This document shows positions 6,923-15,122 of a DNA stretch of 35,032 nt, in pieces. The notes under the pieces were generated by a model. It did no database searches. It was not told the DNA's origin and was given only the letters and a program-made list of their open reading frames with translations. The number at the start of each line of letters is the position of its first letter. Position 1 is the first letter of the stretch. This DNA is from an uncultured Collinsella sp. (GTDB lineage Bacteria > Actinomycetota > Coriobacteriia > Coriobacteriales > Coriobacteriaceae): NCBI GenBank assembly GCA_902494625.1, contig CABUUB010000013.1, forward strand, positions 1 to 35,032, given 5' to 3'. A program made the position numbers and the translations under genes.

Positions 6923-8680
6923 CTACAGCTGCCAGGCAGCCGCTTCCTTTTGCAGCGCAACCATGCGGGCGAATTCTCCACCTGCCGCCTTAAGCTGCGC
7001 CGGAGTGCCCTGCTCGGCAACCACACCATCCTTGAGCACAACGATTTTGTCGGCATTTTCCACCGTACGCATACGGTGGGCAATAACGATAACCGTCTTG
7101 CCTGCAAGCAGGCGGGAGAGCGCCTGCTGTACCACGGTCTCGTTCTCCACATCCAAGCTCGCCGTCGCTTCATCCAGCAACACGATCGGCGCGTCCTTGA
7201 GCAGCGCACGGGCGATAGAGATGCGCTGGCGCTCGCCGCCGGACAGCTTGGAGCCGTTCTCGCCGATCATGGTGTCGTAGCCCTGCGGCATGCGGTTCAC
7301 GAACTCGTCGCAGTTGGCGGCACGCGCGGCCGCAAGCACTTCCTCATCGGTGGCATCACGACGCCCGAGGCGGATATTTCCCATCACCGTGTCGTCAAAG
7401 AGCAGCACGTCTTGGAACACAATGGCGTAGTCGCGCAGGAGCACCTCGGGATCGACGCCTGCAACATCCACACCGCCCACGGTAACCTTGCCCGCGGTGA
7501 CATCCCAAAAGCGCGCGGCCAGGCGGCTCACCGTAGACTTGCCAGAGCCCGAAGGACCGACCAGTGCCGTGACCTCGCCTTCCTTGGCGGTAAAGCTCAC
7601 ATCGGTAAGAACTTTCTCGCCGGCGCGGCCGTCCTCGCCCGCACCATAGCCAAATGCCACGTAATCGAACACTACGTCGTGGCCCACGGGCTCAAACTTC
7701 TCACTTCCCTGCGCCACGGGCTCCTCCATGATGGAGCGCATGCGCTTTGCAGACGACTCGGCGGCAAACAGCTCAGACATCAGCATTAACGCCTGGTCAA
7801 AGGGTGCATAGATACGGCTCACCATAAGCAGGAAGGCAAACATCACCAAAAAGTCGACCTGACCGGAGGCGACCATCGCGGCACCCGTGACCAGCGTGGC
7901 GGCAATGCCCAGACGCAGGATGGCAAAGGCGGAGTTGACCAAAAGCCCGTTAGCGAGCTCGCCCTTGGTGGTCTCGCGCTCCTCGGCATCGATCACGGCG
8001 TTGAGTCCCTCAAGATAATGGACCTCCTGGTTGGTGGCGCGGATCTCGCGAACGCAGTCAAGCGTCTCTTGAATTGCCTCGGTAACCTTGACCTTCTCGG
8101 CGCGTACACGGTCGAACACCGGGGTCATGGGGCCGCGTGTTAGATACAGCACGGCAAAGGCCACGGGAACGCTCCAAAACGCCGCGATTGCCAGCTGCCA
8201 GCAAAAGAACAACGACGCCACGAACACAATGGCGCTTGCGATGATGGCACCCCAAAGCTCCCCCAACACGTGGCTGTAGGCGTGCTCCATGGCCTGGACG
8301 TCGCCCATGATGGTCTCGGTTAAATCGGCCAGATCACGACGACCAAAAAACGACAGCGGCAGTTTGCGCAAGCGCTCGGCGATCTCCATACGCTGCTTGC
8401 CGCACTCCTCGTAAAAAATGCAGTAGGTGTAGTAATACTGCTGCCAGTTAGAGGCAAAGAGCATCACGAAAAAGACCAGGAGGCCGCCCACGATCGGCAG
8501 GGCATCCGGCAGGTCGGCGCCGGTGGCGAGATGTTCGACAAAACCGGCCATGACCAGGAATAAAAAGCCCATGCCGGCCATGGTAATGAGATTGGTGAGC
8601 GTGGTCCAGAAAATGCCGCGTTTTACGCCGGCGACGCCTTTATCGGATAGGAAATACTTCTTTTGGAATGAGGCGAACAT
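6923..8680 (-). CDS. ABC transporter, fused membrane and ATPase domains (YbtQ/IrtB-like)
   Basis: This 585-aa half-transporter has a six-helix exporter-type membrane domain (about residues 20-310) and a C-terminal ATPase: Walker A GPSGSGKST (375-383), signature LSGGERQ (479-485), Walker B IVLLDE (499-504) and the switch His in IAHRMRTV. It is expected to pair with the preceding gene, since the stop and start codons form TAAATG with no gap. Tandem half-transporters of this kind next to an AraC regulator are known from siderophore import systems (YbtPQ, IrtAB), which import despite exporter folds. The metal ATPase operon downstream supports a link to metal homeostasis, but a drug or peptide substrate is not excluded. 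Confidence 0.92.
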   Translation of the reverse strand: MFASFQKKYFLSDKGVAGVKRGIFWTTLTNLITMAGMGFLFLVMAGFVEHLATGADLPDALPIVGGLLVFFVMLFASNWQQYYYTYCIFYEECGKQRMEIAERLRKLPLSFFGRRDLADLTETIMGDVQAMEHAYSHVLGELWGAIIASAIVFVASLFFCWQLAIAAFWSVPVAFAVLYLTRGPMTPVFDRVRAEKVKVTEAIQETLDCVREIRATNQEVHYLEGLNAVIDAEERETTKGELANGLLVNSAFAILRLGIAATLVTGAAMVASGQVDFLVMFAFLLMVSRIYAPFDQALMLMSELFAAESSAKRMRSIMEEPVAQGSEKFEPVGHDVVFDYVAFGYGAGEDGRAGEKVLTDVSFTAKEGEVTALVGPSGSGKSTVSRLAARFWDVTAGKVTVGGVDVAGVDPEVLLRDYAIVFQDVLLFDDTVMGNIRLGRRDATDEEVLAAARAANCDEFVNRMPQGYDTMIGENGSKLSGGERQRISIARALLKDAPIVLLDEATASLDVENETVVQQALSRLLAGKTVIVIAHRMRTVENADKIVVLKDGVVAEQGTPAQLKAAGGEFARMVALQKEAAAWQL

Positions 8681-10507
8681 TTAGGCCTCGCCTCCCTTCG
8701 TGACAGCGGCATCCGCGGTCGCTGCAGTGATTTTCCAGCTCGCGGCCTGTTCGTATTCGGCCCACATCTTGGCATACAGACCATTTTGTGACAGCAACTC
8801 GGCATGGGTACCCGACTCCTGCACGCTGCCCTGGTTGAGCACCACGATTTGGTCGGCGCCCACCACGGTCGAAAGTCGATGCGCGATCATAATGACGGTG
8901 CGGCCCGCCGCCAGCTTGCTAAAGGCGCGCTGGATGAGCGCCTCGTTCTCGGGATCGGCAAACGCCGTGGCCTCATCGAGCACCACGATAGGCGCGTCTT
9001 TAAGGATCGCGCGGGCGAGTGCCACGCGCTGGACCTCGCCGCCCGAAAGATATGCTCCGCCGGCACCGAGCATGGTATTGATGCCCTGTGGGAGCTTGGC
9101 CACAATGTCGTCGCACTGAGCTGCGGAGAGGGCCGCACGCACTTCGTCGTCGGTGGCCGTAGGCTTGGAGGCGCGCACGTTATCGGCAAGTGTTTGTCGG
9201 AACAGCTGGTTGGTCTGGAACACGAAGGCGACCTGGTCCATAAGCTCGTGCGGATCCATATCGCGAACATCCACACCGCCTACGAGCACTCGACCCGAGG
9301 AGACATCCCAAAAACGCGGAATCAGGCTTGCGCAGGTTGACTTACCGCCACCCGAGGGACCCACCAGGGCGAGGGTGCTACCCGCAGAAACGCTAAAACT
9401 CACATGACTGACAGCAGGTGCTTCGGCACCCTCGTAGGTAAAACTCACGTCCTCAAATCGCACGTCGCCGCCGGCAGGGTGCTTGGGGTGGGCGGGCACG
9501 GAGAGCTGCTTGGAATCCATGACGCTTCGAATACGAGCCAGCGAATCGGCACTCATCTGAGAGGCCTCGCCCACAAACATGAGCTTGGTCATGGCCGTCG
9601 GCACCACGGCCGAAAATATCGCGTAAAACGTGAAGTTGGCCATAAAATGCGCGAAGTCCGTCTCGCCCGGCGCCAACAGCAACGCCACGGGCAGCAGGAA
9701 TGCCACAAGGCCATTGAGCGCGGTAAGGTTGAGTACCTGCGGACCTCGGCAGAACGTGCCCGCATAGCTTTGTGCCATGTCCGCGTATTCGGCAATCGCA
9801 TCGTGGAAGGCCTTGAAGGAGTAGACCGTCTGCTGGAACACCTTGACCACGGGGATGCCGCGTACGTATTCGGTGCCGGTCTTGTTCATCTTGACCAGCG
9901 CTCCCATGTAGGCCTTCATGAACTCGGCGCCTTTGCCGCTCATCATGGTGGCCATGGCGCCAAGCGAAACGACGACCGAGATAAGGCATGCCACGCCCAA
10001 GCGCCAATCGAGGGCGAAAAGCAGCACGAGCAGGCCTGCGACCATGGCGGTGGCGCCGGCGATATCGGGCAGCATGTGCGCGAGCAGGGTCTCGGTGGAG
10101 GCGGCGCATCCGTCTACAATACGGCGCAGCTCACCGGTGGCGTGCGTGTCAAAGTAGCCAAGCGGCAACTTAAGCAGGTGCTCGCTCGTAGTCTTGCGGA
10201 TATTGGACGCGCAGCGAAACGCAGACAGGTGCGTGCACATGAGCCCCACGAAATAAACTACGATGCTTGCCAGGGCAAAACCCACGGCCCACCAGCCATA
10301 CATCGCGATATCGGTGGCTTCGCTCCAGTTAGGTGCCACAGCGATAAGGTCTCGCGCGACAAGCCAAATGCACACGTACGGGCCAAAGCTCAGCAGCTGC
10401 GAGAGCGCCGAGAGAGCCATGCCCAAATAAGTTAAGAATTTACGGTCGCCGGCATATGCAAGCAGCTCGCCGATACCGCCGCCTTCCCTTTTTGATCCCT
10501 TTGCCAT
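8681..10507 (-). CDS. ABC transporter, fused membrane and ATPase domains (YbtP/IrtA-like)
   Basis: This 608-aa half-transporter is the first gene of the ABC pair. It has six membrane helices (about residues 25-320), then the nucleotide-binding domain with Walker A GPSGGGKST (383-391), signature LSGGEVQ, Walker B IVVLDE, and the sequence DEATAFADPENE. In this family a replacement of the usual S-A-D/S-L-D by F-A-D after the Walker B is typical of siderophore-linked transporters such as YbtP. It likely forms a heterodimer with the product of the next gene. The ATG at 10505-10507 has AGAAGGGAA upstream. The promoter region is shared with the divergent AraC-type regulator, which probably controls it. 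Confidence 0.92.
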   Translation of the reverse strand: MAKGSKREGGGIGELLAYAGDRKFLTYLGMALSALSQLLSFGPYVCIWLVARDLIAVAPNWSEATDIAMYGWWAVGFALASIVVYFVGLMCTHLSAFRCASNIRKTTSEHLLKLPLGYFDTHATGELRRIVDGCAASTETLLAHMLPDIAGATAMVAGLLVLLFALDWRLGVACLISVVVSLGAMATMMSGKGAEFMKAYMGALVKMNKTGTEYVRGIPVVKVFQQTVYSFKAFHDAIAEYADMAQSYAGTFCRGPQVLNLTALNGLVAFLLPVALLLAPGETDFAHFMANFTFYAIFSAVVPTAMTKLMFVGEASQMSADSLARIRSVMDSKQLSVPAHPKHPAGGDVRFEDVSFTYEGAEAPAVSHVSFSVSAGSTLALVGPSGGGKSTCASLIPRFWDVSSGRVLVGGVDVRDMDPHELMDQVAFVFQTNQLFRQTLADNVRASKPTATDDEVRAALSAAQCDDIVAKLPQGINTMLGAGGAYLSGGEVQRVALARAILKDAPIVVLDEATAFADPENEALIQRAFSKLAAGRTVIMIAHRLSTVVGADQIVVLNQGSVQESGTHAELLSQNGLYAKMWAEYEQAASWKITAATADAAVTKGGEA

Positions 10508-10526
10508 GAGGTTCCCTTCTTACGCC

Positions 10527-10555
10527 TTGAGAGTTAACCTCAATCAACTTATCAT
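10527..10555 (+). promoter_or_regulatory. Promoter of the AraC regulator with embedded AGTTAACCT
   Basis: Plus-strand TTGAGA (10527-10532), 17-bp spacer and TATCAT (10550-10555). The spacer begins with AGTTAACCT (10532-10540), the same 9-mer as upstream of the metal ATPase operon, so a repressor bound there could block this promoter and the divergent ABC promoter. Confidence 0.6.
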
Positions 10556-10627
10556 TGATATGTTAGCCAAGGCACACAATCGAGCCAGGCGTGGATGTTT
10601 CTGCAAAGGAAGGGGACGCTTTCGAAA

Positions 10628-11626
10628 ATGCATCGGGCCGCGACCGACATAACCGAGCTCTATGCACCACAGTTTGAGCAGTTTGGCCTGGAGCTTTCCG
10701 GCAAGGGCTCTGTCTTTACCGGCGAGGTGGCAAACGATCGGGCACACGGACGCGCATGGATCATGCCCCTCTCCCCCACCTGCATCGTCATGGAGCATTT
10801 CATCACCCCGACGCACGATATGTACCTGGCCGAATACACACCCGAGCCATACGCCTGCGTGAGCGAAGTCAGCGCGCCCACACTTACATGCATGCCCGAG
10901 GCTGGCATAACGCCCGCAAACCTTAAACCATTGCATGGACCGTGGCCAAGCAATGCCGTTTGCAGCTTTATCCAAGATAGCTGTGGCGAGGAATTAAGCC
11001 CGCTGTTTGCGGGGGAGCTTTATCACTCGCGCTCGGTGCTCTTTTTGCCTGGATATTTTAACGAACTGGAGCACCGCTATCCCACCGAGTTCGCGGGAAT
11101 CTTTGAGGCGTTTGCCGAGCCATGGCACGAGGAAGCGACGTCTGCCATCTGCCACACGCTGCGCCGGATTAACGAGGACCGCGCCCGCACCGTAGGCGGA
11201 CACGTCTATATGCAGGGCATCGTGGAGACCATGGTCGCGGAGCTCGCCTGTTCGCGCGCGGCCCACAAGCAGGCGCGGCAGGCGGCAGGCACACGCGTCA
11301 GCATAACCATTGCCGAAGAAGCAACGGCAATGATTGAGCGCGCGCTCGACAAAGGCAGACGTGTGGGTATCAACGAGGTGGCCGAGAGGCTCTACACAAG
11401 CCGCTCCAAACTATGTGCCACCTTTAAGGCCCAAACTGGCGAGTCCCTGGGCGCCTACATTCGCAGACGCCGCATGGAGCGAGCACAGGACCTTTTAGCC
11501 GATAGCTCGCTCACGATAGCGCAGGTGGCAGAGCGTCTAGGCTACCCCCAGCAGGCCGCCTTCGCCCAAGCCTTCAAACAATACACCGGCATGACACCCA
11601 CGGCTTGGCGAAGCAAGCATCGCTAA
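10628..11626 (+). CDS. AraC-family transcriptional regulator
   Basis: This 332-aa protein has a C-terminal AraC/XylS DNA-binding domain with two helix-turn-helix motifs: GINEVAERLYTSRSKLCATF and SLTIAQVAERLGYPQQAAFAQAFK, followed by the family-typical GMTPTAWR. The N-terminal 220 residues are of no type I recognise and should sense a ligand, perhaps a metallophore as in YbtA-type regulators. The ATG at 10628 is preferred because AAGGAAGGGG lies about 11 nt upstream; the in-frame ATG at 10595 has no ribosome binding site. It is divergent from the two ABC genes and probably activates them. A link to iron or another metal is inferred from neighbours only. Confidence 0.9.
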   Translation: MHRAATDITELYAPQFEQFGLELSGKGSVFTGEVANDRAHGRAWIMPLSPTCIVMEHFITPTHDMYLAEYTPEPYACVSEVSAPTLTCMPEAGITPANLKPLHGPWPSNAVCSFIQDSCGEELSPLFAGELYHSRSVLFLPGYFNELEHRYPTEFAGIFEAFAEPWHEEATSAICHTLRRINEDRARTVGGHVYMQGIVETMVAELACSRAAHKQARQAAGTRVSITIAEEATAMIERALDKGRRVGINEVAERLYTSRSKLCATFKAQTGESLGAYIRRRRMERAQDLLADSSLTIAQVAERLGYPQQAAFAQAFKQYTGMTPTAWRSKHR

Positions 11627-11690
11627 GGCCCAAGCTCCCTGGCCGTAACGGAGCGATTAATTAGCCGCCGCCCGTCAGCTCACCCAGGAT

Positions 11691-13055
11691 CTAAACGTCA
11701 AGATGCGCACAATCAAGCGCCTTTTTGATAAGAGGGACAGATCGATCAGCCAAATACAACGGAATGTTGAGCACCCCGTCGTCGAGCTTTAGGTTCTTAA
11801 GTGAGTAGCGGACCCTCAATGGGGTCGTCTCCGCATGCTTGTCGGCATAGTACTTAAGGCTCTTGGAATGAACGACCTCTCCCGATTTGACCTCGACGGG
11901 AACGATTTCGTTTCCGACTTGAATCAAAAAATCGACTTCGTGCTTCGGCTTCTCGTTTGTCCAATAACGCGGAGCAGCATCTAACTGTGAAAGTAATGCC
12001 TGAAGCACATAGTTCTCGGCGAACGAACCTTTGAACTCCGAAAATAGCGCATCCGAGATGGCAAAAGCGGACGCATCCAGCCTTGCCATGCGGCGCAGCA
12101 AGCCGACATCAAGACAGTAGACTTTAAATGCCTTGAGGTCATCGTACGCAGAGAGCGGCACACCACCGGCAGCATTAAGGCGAACCGCCGTGATGAGCCC
12201 AGCATCGGCAAGCCATTCCAGAGCATCCTCGTATTCTCGAGCACGAGCCCCCTCGCGCACCGCACCCCAAACGAACTTTTTGTTCTCGCGCGCCAACTGA
12301 GCTGGAATCGAGTTCCATATTTGCGAAAGCTTGGCGAACTGCGCACGGCCACCATGCTTGGCAAAATCGCGCTCGTAGGAATCCAAGAGATCAGACAACA
12401 CCTTATCGACCTGAACGATATCGCCCGTCTCCACCCACCGGCCAAGAGCCTCTGGCATGCCGCCGCATGCAAAATAACGACGAAGATGCTCGACGAGACG
12501 GACATGGAAGAAATCGGGCACTGTCTCAATCTGATCCAGGCCGCCAAGGTATTCGTCGTAGTTTGCAGTGCCCTCGGCTTTCAGAAACTCGGAAAAGCTC
12601 ATGGGGCGCATCTCCATGAACTCGACCTTTCCCACCGGAAAAGCACTGGTCTCACGGGACAAGCGAACGCCCAACAAAGACCCTGCGCATGCGACGTGAT
12701 ACTCGGGGGCCTCGTCACAGAAGTATTTAAGGGCGCCGACTGCAGAAGGACAATCCTGGATCTCATCAATAATAAGCAGCGTTTCGCCGGGCTCGATAGG
12801 CTGTCCAAGTGCCAGGGAAAGATTTGAGATGATCCGTCGAGGATCGCGCGTACCTTCGAAAAACTGAGCGTACTCGCTCTGTACCCCAGGTGACGGCTCC
12901 TCGAGCGTCAGATACACAAAATTGAGGTACGAGGTTCGGCCGAACTCCTTAAGCGCCCACGTCTTTCCAACCTGGCGCGCCCCCTTAAGGATAAGCGGCT
13001 TACGATATTCTGACGCTTTCCAAGCGTTAAGCTTGGCAATGATATCTCGCTGCAT
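11691..13055 (-). CDS. AAA ATPase with C-terminal DUF4143 domain
   Basis: This 454-aa protein belongs to the common AAA_14/DUF4143 group. The ATPase part has Walker A GARQVGKT (25-32), Walker B LLIIDEIQD (93-101) and a sensor-like CAGSLLGVRL. The C-terminal part has the nuclease-like pattern YWTNEKPKHEVDFLIQ followed by IVPVEVKSGE, which is a PD-(D/E)xK-type D-ExK signature (Asp in EVDFL, Glu and Lys in VEVKSG). The role of these proteins is unsettled; they are often seen in accessory regions and have been proposed to be defence-like or toxin-like. Its start is followed upstream by a 75-bp palindrome that may control it. No partner gene is present. Confidence 0.88.
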   Translation of the reverse strand: MQRDIIAKLNAWKASEYRKPLILKGARQVGKTWALKEFGRTSYLNFVYLTLEEPSPGVQSEYAQFFEGTRDPRRIISNLSLALGQPIEPGETLLIIDEIQDCPSAVGALKYFCDEAPEYHVACAGSLLGVRLSRETSAFPVGKVEFMEMRPMSFSEFLKAEGTANYDEYLGGLDQIETVPDFFHVRLVEHLRRYFACGGMPEALGRWVETGDIVQVDKVLSDLLDSYERDFAKHGGRAQFAKLSQIWNSIPAQLARENKKFVWGAVREGARAREYEDALEWLADAGLITAVRLNAAGGVPLSAYDDLKAFKVYCLDVGLLRRMARLDASAFAISDALFSEFKGSFAENYVLQALLSQLDAAPRYWTNEKPKHEVDFLIQVGNEIVPVEVKSGEVVHSKSLKYYADKHAETTPLRVRYSLKNLKLDDGVLNIPLYLADRSVPLIKKALDCAHLDV

Positions 13056-13074
13056 GACCGAACCTCCCGCAAAG

Positions 13075-13149
13075 AAACTTCCGTAAACGTGATATTTCCC
13101 ACATTTTACCCTAGGTAAAACGTGACATTTATCACATTTACGGAAGTTT
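13075..13149. repeat. 75-bp near-perfect palindrome upstream of the DUF4143 ATPase
   Basis: Outer arms of 20 bp (13075-13094 and 13130-13149) match at 19 positions; inner arms of 11 bp (13100-13110 and 13114-13124) match at 10. All are centred on 13112 (CTA). The arms contain repeated CGTGAYATTT words. It starts 20 bp upstream of the ATPase start codon, so it is a candidate operator, cruciform or a remnant of a mobile element. Confidence 0.8.
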
Positions 13150-13190
13150 TAAGCTCATTTCGCCACACTTTCATCACATTTATTGCAATG

Positions 13191-13215
13191 TGACAAAGGG
13201 ACAGTCCCTTTGTCA
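13191..13215. repeat. TGACAAAGGGAC palindromic repeat
   Basis: Perfect 12-bp arms TGACAAAGGGAC/GTCCCTTTGTCA around a single A. I recall this sequence as a REP-like element common between genes of Coriobacteriia; that is memory, not a search result. Confidence 0.7.
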
Positions 13216-13300
13216 CCCGCACAAAAATGGACGCGCCAACGGCGCGCCCATTCACTCTATTTATATCAGCCCGCCTGACCCGAACGGCCGAGTCGTCACA

Positions 13301-13441
13301 GAACCCGGGAGCCCCGGCAGGGCGGGTGCTTGCTCAAAATGAGTTCCGCACGCAAAGAAGGCCACTTAATGTGGCCTTCGTCTTGCGCAGGACTGTTCGA
13401 AATTTTGAGGAAGCACCCGCCCTGCCGGGGCTCCCGGGTTC
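13301..13441. repeat. 141-bp long hairpin immediately after gatB
   Basis: Terminal arms of 40 bp (13301-13340 and 13402-13441) pair with a single mismatch, and the interior holds a second hairpin GAAGGCCAC/GTGGCCTTC (13357-13379). Only 4 bp separate it from the gatB stop codon. The inner hairpin followed by TTT on the minus strand could end the gat transcript; the long outer arms are far more than a terminator needs. Confidence 0.8.
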
Positions 13442-13445
13442 CCGT

Positions 13446-15122
13446 TTACGAGAGCGACGTTCTCAGCAACTCGTTGAAGAGCTTCGGGTTGCCCTTGCCG
13501 CGGCTCGCCTTCATGCACTGGCCCACCAAAAAGCCGATGACCTTCTGGTTGCCGTCACGATACTGCTGCGCCTGATCGGCACAGTTTGCCAGCACCTCGT
13601 CCACGATCGGCTGCAGCGCGCCGGCATCGCTCACCTGACGCATACCACGCTCGTCGACGATCTTGTTGGGATCGTCGCCGGTCTGGGCCATGGCCTCAAA
13701 GACCTCGTGCGCCTGGTTTGAGCTAATGGCATCGGTCGCCAGCAGCTTGGCAAGGGCTGCCACCTGAGCCGGTGCAATACCGGACTCGATCAGCGAGACG
13801 CCCGCACCCTTAAGGTAGGCAATCATCTCGTTCACCAGCAGGTTTGCGACCGTCTGGGCCTCCTTGCCAGCCATTCCGGCAGCGGCGGCCTCAAAGAACT
13901 CGGCAAACTCCGGGTCGCCAGCAATCTGCTCGGCATCGGCCGCCTTAATGCCAAAGTCGGCCTCAAAACGAGCGCGCTTGGCATCGGGCAGCTCGGGGAT
14001 CTCGCCACGGCAGCGGTCGATGAACTCGTCATTCAGATCGAACGGCGCCAGGTCGGGATCGGGGAACAGGCGATAGTCGTCGGCCGTCTCCTTCACACGC
14101 ATGACCACGGTGCGCTTGCGGCTGGGCTCCCAGTGGCGGGTCTCCTGATAGATGATGCCGCCCTCCTCGAGCACCTCGGCCTGACGGCAGATCTCATAGG
14201 CAAGGCCGTCGTGCAGGCTCTTAAACGAGTTGAGGTTCTTGAGCTCGGTCTTGGTGCCCAACTTGGTCTCGCCGCGGCGACGCAGCGACACGTTGCCGTA
14301 GCAGCGCATGGAGCCCTTCTCCATTGAGCAGTCCGAAATGCCCAGCGTCACAAAGATGCGACGGAGCTTTTCCATAAACAGGCGGGCCTCCTCGGGCGTG
14401 CGCAAATCGGGCTCAGTCACGAGCTCAATCAAAGGCGTGCCGCAGCGGTTGTAGTCGACGAGCGACTCGGCCGCGGCGGTAATGCGGCCCTCGGCACCTC
14501 CCACATGGACCATCTTGGCGGCGTCCTCCTCCATGTGGATGCGCAGGATGCGAATGGGCACCGTGTAGGAACCGTCCTCGCGACGCTCGGGCATCTGCAG
14601 GTTGGACGCGTCATAGCTAGCCAGATGGCCGGCACGCTGATTGCCCTCGCGCATGGTCGATGTCATGGACGTGGACAGGCCCTCGGCGTTGGCCGAGGCG
14701 CTTGCCAGGCTCTGGGCCTCAGCCTCGCCAAACGCGCAATCGGGGCGCTCGGCGGCACCGCGACCGGTCACGTCCAGGTCCAGGTGGCCGTACATGGCAA
14801 AGGCGACCGGACCCTGCGTGGTCTGGAAGTTCTTGGCCATGTCGGGATAGAAGTAGTGCTTGCGGTAGAACATCGAGTGGCGCTGGATCTCGCAGTTGGT
14901 GGCGAGACCGGCCTTGACGATGCTCTCGATGGCGCGCTTGTTGGGCACCGGCAGGGCGCCAGGCAGGCCCAGGCACACCGGGCACACGTTGGCGTTGGGC
15001 TCGTCATCGTGGCTGAGCTTGCAGTTGCAGAACATCTTGGTATCGAGTGCGGTGAGCTCGGTATGGATCTCCAGGCCGATCACGGCCTCCCAATCCTGCA
15101 GGACCTCGGAAAGCTCCTTCAT
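13446..15122 (-). CDS. gatB: Asp/Glu-tRNA(Asn/Gln) amidotransferase subunit B
   Basis: This 558-aa protein is the kinase/transamidation subunit of GatCAB, which turns Glu-tRNA(Gln) (and Asp-tRNA(Asn)) into the amide form. The N-terminal cradle has EAVIGLEIHTELTALDTKMFC, the zinc-type cysteines C-x-C and CPVCLG, then FYRKHYFYPDMAKNFQ and the GSMRCYGNVSLR segment. The C-terminal helical and YqeY-like tRNA-binding tail ends GQCMKASRGKGNPKLFNELL, a family hallmark. It is somewhat longer than the usual 475-500 aa. The start overlaps the gatA stop codon as TAATG. It is the last gene of the operon. Confidence 0.97.
   Translation of the reverse strand: MKELSEVLQDWEAVIGLEIHTELTALDTKMFCNCKLSHDDEPNANVCPVCLGLPGALPVPNKRAIESIVKAGLATNCEIQRHSMFYRKHYFYPDMAKNFQTTQGPVAFAMYGHLDLDVTGRGAAERPDCAFGEAEAQSLASASANAEGLSTSMTSTMREGNQRAGHLASYDASNLQMPERREDGSYTVPIRILRIHMEEDAAKMVHVGGAEGRITAAAESLVDYNRCGTPLIELVTEPDLRTPEEARLFMEKLRRIFVTLGISDCSMEKGSMRCYGNVSLRRRGETKLGTKTELKNLNSFKSLHDGLAYEICRQAEVLEEGGIIYQETRHWEPSRKRTVVMRVKETADDYRLFPDPDLAPFDLNDEFIDRCRGEIPELPDAKRARFEADFGIKAADAEQIAGDPEFAEFFEAAAAGMAGKEAQTVANLLVNEMIAYLKGAGVSLIESGIAPAQVAALAKLLATDAISSNQAHEVFEAMAQTGDDPNKIVDERGMRQVSDAGALQPIVDEVLANCADQAQQYRDGNQKVIGFLVGQCMKASRGKGNPKLFNELLRTSLS

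Larger units (their letters stand above)
13056..13445. other. Gene-free block of four nested or adjacent palindromes
   Basis: These 390 bases lie between the DUF4143 ATPase start and the gatB stop. They hold a 75-bp palindrome (13075-13149), CACATT/AATGTG (13175-13192), a 25-bp palindrome (13191-13215) and a 141-bp hairpin (13301-13441). No coding frame is convincing. Confidence 0.75.
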
